Part shown: one piece after another, positions 27,828 to 35,453 of the stretch | Layout: every line of letters starts with the position of its first letter | Position numbering within the stretch: the stretch's first letter is position 1 | Assembly: GCF_001742305.1 (NCBI RefSeq) | Contig: NZ_MJAT01000036.1 | Span: 62,001 to 126,000, forward strand | Direction of reading: 5' to 3' | DNA length: 64,000 nucleotides | DNA from: Desulfuribacillus stibiiarsenatis | GTDB lineage: Bacteria; Bacillota; Bacilli; Desulfuribacillales; Desulfuribacillaceae | The notes under the pieces: model-generated | The model's input: only the letters and a program-made list of their open reading frames with translations | Told to the model about the DNA's origin: nothing | Databases searched by the model: none | Made by a program: the position numbers and the translations under genes

Positions 27828-28976
27828 ATGGAATGGCAACCGTATCGGTTAGTGGAAGGCAGAAAACTAAGACGGGGATTTACAACTGGGGCGGCTGCTA
27901 CAGCTGCTACTAAAGCTGCATTAGAATTACTTAGCCGGCAATTCGTATCATCCAAAGTTGATATTTCTCTGCCAACGCAACAAGAATATACTGTCTCTAT
28001 ACCTATTGATAGTTGCTTTTATAATAAAGATGGCTCCGTTACGGCATTCGTTATTAAAGACGGGGGAGACGACCCGGATGTAACGAATGGTATAAAAATT
28101 GGTGCTACAGTGAAATATGTCTCATTTCTTAACCATACGGATACAACTTTAGACGAATCTAACCAAGCTATACACATTAATGGTGGTACAGGAATAGGAA
28201 TCGTAACTAAACAAGGTCTGAAAGTTCGTGTAGGAGAGCATGCAATTAACCCAGTACCAAGGCAAATGATAAAAAATGTCGCTAAAACCTATGCTCAAAG
28301 GGGAAAGACTATTAATATTACCATTTTTGTTCCTGAGGGAGAGAAAATTGCTCATAAAACATTAAATCCTGCCTTAGGTATTATCGGTGGTATATCAATT
28401 CTTGGAACTACAGGAATTGTTGAGCCGATGTCGGAGGAAGCATATAAAGAATCCTTAGTCCCGCAGTTAGATATGGTACAAGCTTTAGGATATGATACTG
28501 TTTTTCTTACTCCTGGGAGGCGCGGGCAGTTAACACTGAATTCTTTCGGAATTCCTTTAGAACAGACGGTTCAAATGAGTAACTTTGTTGGGTATATGTT
28601 GAAAGAGTGTCAAATTCGGAAATTTAAGAAAGTCATTTTGTTTGGCACTCAAGGAAAGTTAATCAAACTTGCCGGGGGGATTTTTCATACACATCATCGC
28701 GTCGCGGATGCGCGTATTGAGATTTTAATCAGTGAAGCTGCGCTCAACGAAGTTCCTATTGATTTATTATTTCAATTACGCAATGAAGTGACGATTGAAG
28801 CGAGTGTAAAGCTTTTACAAGAACATGGGTATCATGTAGTTCTGCAAAAGCTTTGTGAAAAAGCTGCGATGAAAGCCGCTGATTATATTCAAAATGAAAT
28901 AGAGATAGGTGTAGTATTTCTTGATATAGATGGCAAAATTGTTGCAAAGAGTAATTCCGTAGATCAATGGTGGTGA
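27828..28976 (+). CDS. cbiD: cobalt-precorrin-5B C1-methyltransferase
   Basis: CbiD (382 aa) methylates C1 of the corrin ring in the anaerobic pathway. The N-terminal LRRGFTTGAAATAATKAAL is diagnostic, followed by the DGGDDPDVTNG motif and GGTGIGIVTKQGL. It is not related to the CbiE/F/H/L methylases. ATG 27828 is preferred, six bases after GAGGTG; an in-frame ATG at 27807 lacks an SD and overlaps the previous gene. Its presence marks the early-cobalt-insertion route. Confidence 0.95.
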   Translation: MEWQPYRLVEGRKLRRGFTTGAAATAATKAALELLSRQFVSSKVDISLPTQQEYTVSIPIDSCFYNKDGSVTAFVIKDGGDDPDVTNGIKIGATVKYVSFLNHTDTTLDESNQAIHINGGTGIGIVTKQGLKVRVGEHAINPVPRQMIKNVAKTYAQRGKTINITIFVPEGEKIAHKTLNPALGIIGGISILGTTGIVEPMSEEAYKESLVPQLDMVQALGYDTVFLTPGRRGQLTLNSFGIPLEQTVQMSNFVGYMLKECQIRKFKKVILFGTQGKLIKLAGGIFHTHHRVADARIEILISEAALNEVPIDLLFQLRNEVTIEASVKLLQEHGYHVVLQKLCEKAAMKAADYIQNEIEIGVVFLDIDGKIVAKSNSVDQWW

Positions 28977-28980
28977 AGTA

Positions 28981-30237
28981 GTGAATACTCAGTCAAGTAA
29001 AAAAATATATGTCATTGGTATGGGGTCGGGTGATCGTGACTATATCTTACCAATCGCTTTGCGAACAATTAAAAAAGTAGCTATTTTAATAGCAACTCAA
29101 CGTATTTTAGATATGTACGCACAAGATCAACATACGACACTTGTATTAAATAAAAATATAAAATCAACGATAGAGTTTGTAAGAAAAATGGAAGAAGATG
29201 TAGCTTTTTTAGTAAGTGGTGACCCGTTATGTTACAGTATTTTACCATATCTACAAAAAAATTTTAGCCAAGAATCTATTGAGGTAATACCAGGAATTAG
29301 CTCAGCACAAATTGCTTATAGCAAGTTTAAAATACCTCAACAGGATGCTCCTGTTGTTTCTATTCATGGAAGGGATAAGTCATTACTTGATAGTTATATC
29401 CATAAGTATTCAAGGTTCGCTTTATTAATAGATCAGGATATGACTGTGCAAGAGATTGCTAGTAAGATTATAGATTACGGATATCATTTAGCGGAAATTC
29501 ACATTGGGGATTGTTTAGGAACTGACAAACAAACTCTTGTAAAAGGACTAGCAGAGGATATTATCCATTGGAACCAACAATTTACGAATAGTGTTCTTTT
29601 AATAGATTTGCACAAAGAAAAAACGAATAAAGAAAAACATATAAACAAAGGTCATAGGATTTTTGCTCCCGGGATAGATGATTGTCACTTTATACAAGGT
29701 GATATTCCTATGACAAAACAAGAAATACGTTCGATTCTCTTATCTAAGCTTGTGTTTCCAAAACACGGTGTTTTTTATGACATTGGCGCAGGTACAGGTT
29801 CTATTTCTATAGAACTAGGACTCATGCAAGATGTTCAAGAGGTTCACTCTATGGAGAGAAACCATGCGGCAATCCAACTATTAAAACAAAATATACAAAA
29901 ATTTGCAGTAGATAATATTCACGTACATCACGGAGAGGCTTCTGAGATTATCCCCGAATTACCATTAGCAGATGGCATAATAGTAGGGGGCAGTGGAGGG
30001 TACCTGCAAGAAATTCTGCACTCTTCCTATAAGCAATTGAAAGCTAATGGAATCCTAGCGATTACTGGTGTAACTCTTGAAACCCCATACCTTGCAACAC
30101 AAATATTGGAAGGTTTGGGGATGAAAGTGGATATCTGTTCTGTTAACATTTCAAGAGCAAGTCAATCAGGATCTTATCATCTTTGGAAATCTAATAATCC
30201 TGTATTTATCATATGGGGTTGTAAAGGAGAATTATAG
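28981..30237 (+). CDS. cbiET: CbiE/CbiT fusion: precorrin-7 C5/C15-methyltransferase
   Basis: A bifunctional protein of 418 aa. Residues 1 to about 205 form the CbiE tetrapyrrole methylase (YVIGMGSGDRDYILP, VSGDPLCYSILP, EVIPGISSAQIA). Residues about 215-418 form CbiT, a Rossmann SAM methyltransferase with FYDIGAGTGSISIELG that also decarboxylates the C12 acetate. The same fusion is known as CobL in the aerobic pathway and is common in Firmicutes. Start GTG 28981 with GGTGG upstream. Confidence 0.94.
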   Translation: MNTQSSKKIYVIGMGSGDRDYILPIALRTIKKVAILIATQRILDMYAQDQHTTLVLNKNIKSTIEFVRKMEEDVAFLVSGDPLCYSILPYLQKNFSQESIEVIPGISSAQIAYSKFKIPQQDAPVVSIHGRDKSLLDSYIHKYSRFALLIDQDMTVQEIASKIIDYGYHLAEIHIGDCLGTDKQTLVKGLAEDIIHWNQQFTNSVLLIDLHKEKTNKEKHINKGHRIFAPGIDDCHFIQGDIPMTKQEIRSILLSKLVFPKHGVFYDIGAGTGSISIELGLMQDVQEVHSMERNHAAIQLLKQNIQKFAVDNIHVHHGEASEIIPELPLADGIIVGGSGGYLQEILHSSYKQLKANGILAITGVTLETPYLATQILEGLGMKVDICSVNISRASQSGSYHLWKSNNPVFIIWGCKGEL

Positions 30238-30239
30238 AT

Positions 30240-30938
30240 ATGAAACTCTATGGGGTAGGTGTTGGGCCAGGTGACCCAGATTGGTTAACTATGAAAGCAG
30301 TTCATGTAATACAAGAGGCTGATATAATAATGACACCAATCTCTAATCAAGATAAACAAAGTATCGCGTTATCTATTGTTGAAAAATATATCACAAACCA
30401 AAAAATTCATAGGGTTATTTTTCCGATGACAAGTGATCCGATACGGTTACAAGTAGCTTGGGAAGAAGCGCGTAACGATTTAGCACAATTTCTCATGGAA
30501 GGAAAAACTGTTGCCTTTATCACGTTAGGGGACCCGCTTTTGTATAGTACTTTTATATATCTTAAACATTCTATTCAAGAGCAACTTTCGAATTTATCGA
30601 TTGAAGTAGTACCGGGGATTCCTTCATTTGTAGCTTTATCGGCAATGGCACAAATACCAATTGCAGAACGTGATGAAAATCTTGTCGTTATTCCAGTGAT
30701 TCGTTCTCTTGATGAAGTGAAAAAAGCGATTGAATTACATGATAATATTATCTTAATGAAGATAAACAAAGATTATCCGGCCATAGTAGAACTTCTGGAC
30801 GAGATGCAATTACTAGATTGTTGTTGGGTCGGTCAACGGATTGGAATGGAAGACAGTATCATTACGAACCAACCTAAAGAATTATTGAATGGTAAATTGG
30901 ATTATTTAACAACTATGATGATTAAGAAAAAAAGGTAG
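30240..30938 (+). CDS. cbiL: cobalt-factor II / precorrin-2 C20-methyltransferase
   Basis: A canonical tetrapyrrole methylase (232 aa) that begins GVGVGPGDPDWLTMKAV, with the second SAM motif TLGDPLLYSTFIYL and EVVPGIPSFVALSA. It adds the C20 methyl group to cobalt-factor II. The start lies two bases after cbiET behind AAAGGAGA. Assigned to CbiL over other methylases from the PGDPDWLT opening and the length. Confidence 0.93.
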   Translation: MKLYGVGVGPGDPDWLTMKAVHVIQEADIIMTPISNQDKQSIALSIVEKYITNQKIHRVIFPMTSDPIRLQVAWEEARNDLAQFLMEGKTVAFITLGDPLLYSTFIYLKHSIQEQLSNLSIEVVPGIPSFVALSAMAQIPIAERDENLVVIPVIRSLDEVKKAIELHDNIILMKINKDYPAIVELLDEMQLLDCCWVGQRIGMEDSIITNQPKELLNGKLDYLTTMMIKKKR

Positions 30939-30946
30939 GTGTGGGA

Positions 30947-31711
30947 ATGTCCACAGTTATGTTTGTAGGTGCAGGACCAGGAGACATTGAATTAATAACG
31001 TTAAAGGGGTTAAGGGCATTACAATCAGCAGACATAATTATATGGGCTGGTTCCTTAATTAATCCTGAGATCCTTACATATGCAAAGAAAGACGCAGTAA
31101 TCTTTAATAGTGCTACTATGAATTTACAAGAAATCGTTGGTTGTATAGTTGATCATTATAATAAGGGCTATAAGGTTGTAAGGCTTCATACAGGCGACCC
31201 TAGTATTTTCGGAGCGATAGATGAACAGATAAGGGAATTAAGGAGAAATAATATCCCTATTGAGGTGATTCCTGGTGTCAGTTCATTTACTGCGGCTGCC
31301 GCTTCTATACAAAAAGAACTAACACTTCCGGAAGTATCACAAACAATTATTATCTCTAGAATATCAGGCAAAACTCCTGTTCCAAATAAAGAAGATTTAG
31401 CATTGTTGAGTATGCATCAAGCGACCATGTGTATTTTCTTAAGTGTTCATTACATACAAGAAGTAGTCGATAAATTGTTAGCAGGTTATCCAGAATCGAC
31501 ACCAATTTTTGTTGTTGAAAAAGCATCTTGGCCTGAGCAACGGATAGTCAAAGGTACTTTAAACAATATTGCAGAGAAGGTTAAAGAGGCAGAAATCAAA
31601 AAAACAGCTATGATTCTTGTAGGGAATGCATTAAATGATGAACTAGCAACTTGCTCTTTATTATACGATCAATCCTTTCAACACGAGTTCCGTACGGGAG
31701 TGAAACTATGA
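30947..31711 (+). CDS. cbiF: cobalt-precorrin-4 C11-methyltransferase
   Basis: A tetrapyrrole methylase (254 aa) with VMFVGAGPGDIELITLKG, IIWAGSLINPEIL (typical of CbiF/CobM), HTGDPSIFGAI and EVIPGVSSFTAAAA. It methylates C11 of the macrocycle. ATG 30947 is chosen, seven bases after AGGTAGG; an in-frame GTG at 30941 is too close to that SD. Its stop codon overlaps the cbiG start (ATGA). Confidence 0.94.
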   Translation: MSTVMFVGAGPGDIELITLKGLRALQSADIIIWAGSLINPEILTYAKKDAVIFNSATMNLQEIVGCIVDHYNKGYKVVRLHTGDPSIFGAIDEQIRELRRNNIPIEVIPGVSSFTAAAASIQKELTLPEVSQTIIISRISGKTPVPNKEDLALLSMHQATMCIFLSVHYIQEVVDKLLAGYPESTPIFVVEKASWPEQRIVKGTLNNIAEKVKEAEIKKTAMILVGNALNDELATCSLLYDQSFQHEFRTGVKL

Positions 31712-32928
31712 AAATAGCGATTACTTGCCTTACTCAAAATGGCTATCATATGGCAACTCAAATCGTGAAACAGCTGCGTGAAGATACAGCAGCTACTATT
31801 TTTGTGACGAGCAGATGCTATGATTCTATTACTGTAGACTCCGAGTTGGGAAAGTACGTTCAGATTATAAATGATGATATAGGATTGAAAAAAACGTTCC
31901 AAAGCAAATTTCATGAATATAATCACTGGACTATGATTATGTCTTTAGGTATTGTATTTCGAATGGCACCAACTGTCTTAATCGATAAATTTTCTGATCC
32001 ATCGATTACAGTTATTGATGATGCGGGTCAATTTGCAGTCGCTGTATGCTCCGGTCATTGGGGTGGGGGCAATGAATTCACAAAATATATAGCTACAATT
32101 ATCAATGCTGTGCCCGTGATTACTACTGGTACAGATACTTGGATGTTACCAGCTGTTGATGTCATAGCGAAAAATATTAATACTAGGATCTCTAGAGATA
32201 CAGTTTTAGCTATTAATAGCGCTATCATCCATAGAATGCCTGTATACTTTTGGAGTGATTGGGAAGCGGACGTTTTATTGGATGCTTATTGTCAATTCAA
32301 TCAGCATGAACATATACATTTTACAAAAATTATTTATCATCAGAATCATCATCCGACAGTTACAAAGCTGGTTAAAGATTCATCAAATGGAGTTAATTGT
32401 GGAAAATACAGGGAACCGATTCATGTGATTATCACGAATTCGAATCACAATCTGTTATTGAATAGTAATATCAAGGAACTGTTAATTGATAAAAACTTGA
32501 ATTCCAATTATTATATCCTAACGCCAAGAAACATTATTCTTGGTATTGGTTGTAAGCGCAATACACCAGCTGATATGATTGAACAGTGTATATTAGATGC
32601 TTGTCATCAAGCGAACGTTAGTATTGATTCAGTACGGGCGATTGCATCGATAGATTTAAAACAGGATGAGTTAGGAATACAATACGTAGCGGAAAAATAT
32701 AATTGCTCTTTTCTTACTGTCACGAAGGAACAAATATTAGTGTGGGAACAGCATCACGAAGGAAAATTTTCTAAGTCACAGCAAGTAAAAGACAAGGTAG
32801 GAGTGAATTGTGTATGCGAACCAGCAGCAATGATTGTTGCGAATCAAGGGAAAGTAATCTTGCCAAAAACAATTTACAAAGGTGTCACAATCGCGTTAGT
32901 CGAGGAAAAGTTTGGGTTATTGGCTTAG
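31708..32928 (+). CDS. cbiG: cobalt-precorrin-5A hydrolase
   Basis: CbiG (406 aa) opens the delta-lactone and releases acetaldehyde, giving cobalt-precorrin-5B. The N-terminal domain carries MSLGIVFRMAPTV and VCSGHWGGGNEFTK. The C-terminal domain has LGIGCKRNTPADMIEQ, ASIDLKQDELG and the closing GVNCVCEPAAMIVA with LPKTIYKGVTIALVEEKF. Both domains look complete. The start overlaps the cbiF stop by four bases. The last ~115 bases also encode the proposed N-terminus of cbiH in the -1 frame. Confidence 0.94.
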   Translation: MKIAITCLTQNGYHMATQIVKQLREDTAATIFVTSRCYDSITVDSELGKYVQIINDDIGLKKTFQSKFHEYNHWTMIMSLGIVFRMAPTVLIDKFSDPSITVIDDAGQFAVAVCSGHWGGGNEFTKYIATIINAVPVITTGTDTWMLPAVDVIAKNINTRISRDTVLAINSAIIHRMPVYFWSDWEADVLLDAYCQFNQHEHIHFTKIIYHQNHHPTVTKLVKDSSNGVNCGKYREPIHVIITNSNHNLLLNSNIKELLIDKNLNSNYYILTPRNIILGIGCKRNTPADMIEQCILDACHQANVSIDSVRAIASIDLKQDELGIQYVAEKYNCSFLTVTKEQILVWEQHHEGKFSKSQQVKDKVGVNCVCEPAAMIVANQGKVILPKTIYKGVTIALVEEKFGLLA

Positions 32929-33647
32929 GACCTGGGGATCATCAGCTTATGAGTTATCAAGCAAAGCATGTATTACAGGAGTCAGAAGTAGTTGTAGGTT
33001 ACACTACGTATATAGAGTTGATCCAAGATATAATCGCTCCTCATCAAACGGTAATCCGTTCGCATATGAAAAAGGAAGTAGAACGTGCTCTAGAAGCACT
33101 AGAAGAAGCGAAAGCTGGTAAGGTCGTTTCAGTAATTTCTAGTGGAGATGCAGGGATATATGGGATGGCAGGATTAATTCTAGAGTTATTGTATAAGAAT
33201 AATCTAGAAGAATATATAGAGGTGGAAATTGTACCTGGGATTTCAGCCGTACAAGCTGCTGCCGCTCGATTAGGGGCACCGTTAATGCACGACTTTGCAT
33301 GTATCAGTTTGAGTGACTTACTAACTCCCTGGCAGACAATTGTAAAAAGGATTCATCATGCAGCTCAAGGGGACTTTGTAATTGTTTTATATAACCCGAA
33401 GAGTAAGAAGCGAATCGAGCAAATACAAGAAGCAGTTGATATTTTGTTACAATACAAAAAAACAGATACTCCTGTTGGAATTGTCAAATCCGCTTATCGT
33501 GAAGGGGAAGAAGTACATATTTCGAGTTTGGAGTCATTACTAGAGCATGAGATTGATATGTTTACTACCATTATTATAGGAAATCAATCAACTTTTATGA
33601 ATAAGACACACATGATTACTCCTAGGGGTTATAATATTCATGAGTAA
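32814..33647 (+). CDS. cbiH: cobalt-factor III C17-methyltransferase
   Basis: CbiH contracts the ring while methylating C17. The conserved part begins at RGKVWVIGLGPGDHQ (residue 30 in this model) and continues with VISSGDAGIYGMAGL, EIVPGISAVQAAAARLGAP and LSDLLTPW. The start is uncertain. No ATG, GTG or TTG occurs in frame near the conserved N-terminus. The nearest is ATG 32814, ten bases after AGGAGTG inside cbiG, giving a 29-residue Cys-containing extension unlike CbiH. A -1 frameshift from cbiG is an alternative. Confidence 0.85.
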   Translation: MRTSSNDCCESRESNLAKNNLQRCHNRVSRGKVWVIGLGPGDHQLMSYQAKHVLQESEVVVGYTTYIELIQDIIAPHQTVIRSHMKKEVERALEALEEAKAGKVVSVISSGDAGIYGMAGLILELLYKNNLEEYIEVEIVPGISAVQAAAARLGAPLMHDFACISLSDLLTPWQTIVKRIHHAAQGDFVIVLYNPKSKKRIEQIQEAVDILLQYKKTDTPVGIVKSAYREGEEVHISSLESLLEHEIDMFTTIIIGNQSTFMNKTHMITPRGYNIHE

Positions 33648-34443
33648 CCCGCTTGGATATCGAATATTATTGTTTGGTGGTACTCAAGAGTCTCGAGAAT
33701 TCGTAATGGATTTGAAAAACAATCATCCAGATCTTTTTGATTCTACCATTGTTTCAGTAACGTCATCTTATGGCGCTAGTTTGTTACCATGTGGAACTCA
33801 AGTCTATATTCAACGGTTGAACGTGGAGGATATGTTGCAATTTTGCTTAGTGCAAAAGGTAAGATGTATTGTTGATTTGAGTCATCCATTTGCAGCCCAG
33901 GTTAGTATTAATGCTATAGACGCATCGGAAAAGTTAAAAATTCAATACATTCGTTTTGAACGCGAACCGATACACATTTCTAATTTATCTCATCATGCCA
34001 ATGATAACCTGCATATTGTATATAGCTATGAAGAAGCTGCAAAAGTAGCGTTTTCTTTAGGTGAGAGAATACTTCTTACTACAGGTAGTAAGACTTTAAA
34101 GGTTTTTGTTGATTACCGTACACCTAATAAACACTTGATGGTACGTGTATTACCAACTTCAGAGGTGATTACTATATGTGAATCGCTTGGATTCACACCC
34201 GATCATATTATCGCCATGAAAGGGCCTTTTTCCAAAAAAATGAACCAAATGATCCTAGAGGACTATAAAATAGATGTAATGGTAACGAAAGAAAGTGGCG
34301 CTACTGGAGGATTTGCAGAAAAGGTTGAAGCCGCTTTAGAAATGAATATAAAAGCTATCGTCATAGCAAGACCTAATATTCAATATCCATTCTATACAAA
34401 TGCATTTGAAGATATCTATAAAAAAATTTACGAGGTGGCGTAA
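33640..34443 (+). CDS. cbiJ: cobalt-precorrin-6A reductase
   Basis: CbiJ/CobK (267 aa) reduces the C18-C19 double bond with NAD(P)H. The opening LFGGTQESREF is the dinucleotide-binding start, followed by IVDLSHPFAAQVSINA, RFEREPI, LLTTGSKTLKVF and MVTKESGATGGFAEKVEAA, all typical. It overlaps the end of cbiH by eight bases and its stop touches the start of cbiX, consistent with translational coupling. Confidence 0.94.
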   Translation: MSNPLGYRILLFGGTQESREFVMDLKNNHPDLFDSTIVSVTSSYGASLLPCGTQVYIQRLNVEDMLQFCLVQKVRCIVDLSHPFAAQVSINAIDASEKLKIQYIRFEREPIHISNLSHHANDNLHIVYSYEEAAKVAFSLGERILLTTGSKTLKVFVDYRTPNKHLMVRVLPTSEVITICESLGFTPDHIIAMKGPFSKKMNQMILEDYKIDVMVTKESGATGGFAEKVEAALEMNIKAIVIARPNIQYPFYTNAFEDIYKKIYEVA

Positions 34444-34814
34444 TGAAAGGTATTATTATCTTAGGACATGGTAGTAGGAATAAAGATTCAATCGCTGAGC
34501 AAAATCAAGTGATTCCTATGATTCAAGAAATGCTACCAGATTATACAGTGAGAAATGCGTTTTTTCAACTATGCGAACCAAAGTTTGAAGATATATTAAA
34601 TGAAATGATTCAAGATGGCTTTCAAGATATCACGGTTATGCCATTACTTTTATTTGCAGGTGTTCATGTGCAAACAGATATTCCTGAACTGATCCAGGAA
34701 TACCGTAGTCAATATCCGGACATTTCATTTGCGTTAACAAAGCATATTGGAGCCCATAAAAAAATAGCAGAGATAGCTGTTGAAAGAATAGTAGATGGTG
34801 ATATTGATGCGTAA
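34443..34814 (+). CDS. cbiX: sirohydrochlorin cobaltochelatase, short CbiX form
   Basis: A single chelatase domain of 123 aa that inserts Co2+ into sirohydrochlorin, the first committed step of the anaerobic route. IILGHGSRNKDS carries one metal-binding His, and LLLFAGVHVQTDIPEL carries the second. Only one ~120-residue module is present, as in the CbiX-S type best known from archaea, which acts as a homodimer, whereas most bacterial CbiX proteins are about twice as long. Both active-site histidines are present, so it is unlikely to be a fragment. Confidence 0.9.
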   Translation: MKGIIILGHGSRNKDSIAEQNQVIPMIQEMLPDYTVRNAFFQLCEPKFEDILNEMIQDGFQDITVMPLLLFAGVHVQTDIPELIQEYRSQYPDISFALTKHIGAHKKIAEIAVERIVDGDIDA

Positions 34815-35451
34815 TTATATTCACAATCCAATGAAAATTGAAGATACTAGTTTTGATATTATTAATAATGAACTTAACGAGATGGGAAAACAAGTACCAC
34901 AAGAGTTTCAACATATCATTCATAGGGTTATACATACCACTGCAGATTTTGAATATGCAGATCTTCTGCATTTCTCTGATGGGGTCCTACAGGTCATCGA
35001 ACAAGCTCTTAATCATGGTTGTAATATCATAACAGATGTACAAATGGTTTTAGCAGGAGTGAACAAGAAGACATTACAGAATATTGGTTGCCAAACGTAT
35101 TGTTTTATTTCCGATTCACAAGTGGAGTCATTAGCCAAGGAGCAATCCATTACTCGGTCAATGGCGTCCATACAGTTTGCCAAACCTTATTTACCGAATA
35201 GTATTGTACTCATTGGAAATGCACCTACTTTTTTATTTGAGTTATTGTCTGCCATTGAAAATGAATCCCTTAGACCTGCAGCAATTATAGGAACTCCTGT
35301 TGGTTTTGTGGGCGCCGTAGAAGCAAAGGAGCTTTTACTGCAACAATTGAATATTCCATTTATAGTTTCACGCGGAAGAAAAGGTGGGAGTCCAGTGGCT
35401 GCTGCTATTTTAAATGCAATTTTGAAACAAAGAATGAACCAAAGGGCTTAG
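34807..35451 (+). CDS. cbiC: cobalt-precorrin-8 methylmutase
   Basis: CbiC (214 aa) moves a methyl group from C11 to C12 to give cobyrinic acid. The N-terminus YIHNPMKIEDTSFDII is the family signature; HRVIHTTADFEYADLL holds the catalytic His, and the C-terminal VSRGRKGGSPVAAAILNA is conserved. ATG 34807 is chosen because it starts the protein directly before that signature; ATG 34795 would add four residues. It overlaps cbiX by eight bases. Confidence 0.94.
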   Translation: MRNYIHNPMKIEDTSFDIINNELNEMGKQVPQEFQHIIHRVIHTTADFEYADLLHFSDGVLQVIEQALNHGCNIITDVQMVLAGVNKKTLQNIGCQTYCFISDSQVESLAKEQSITRSMASIQFAKPYLPNSIVLIGNAPTFLFELLSAIENESLRPAAIIGTPVGFVGAVEAKELLLQQLNIPFIVSRGRKGGSPVAAAILNAILKQRMNQRA

Positions 35452-35453
35452 AT

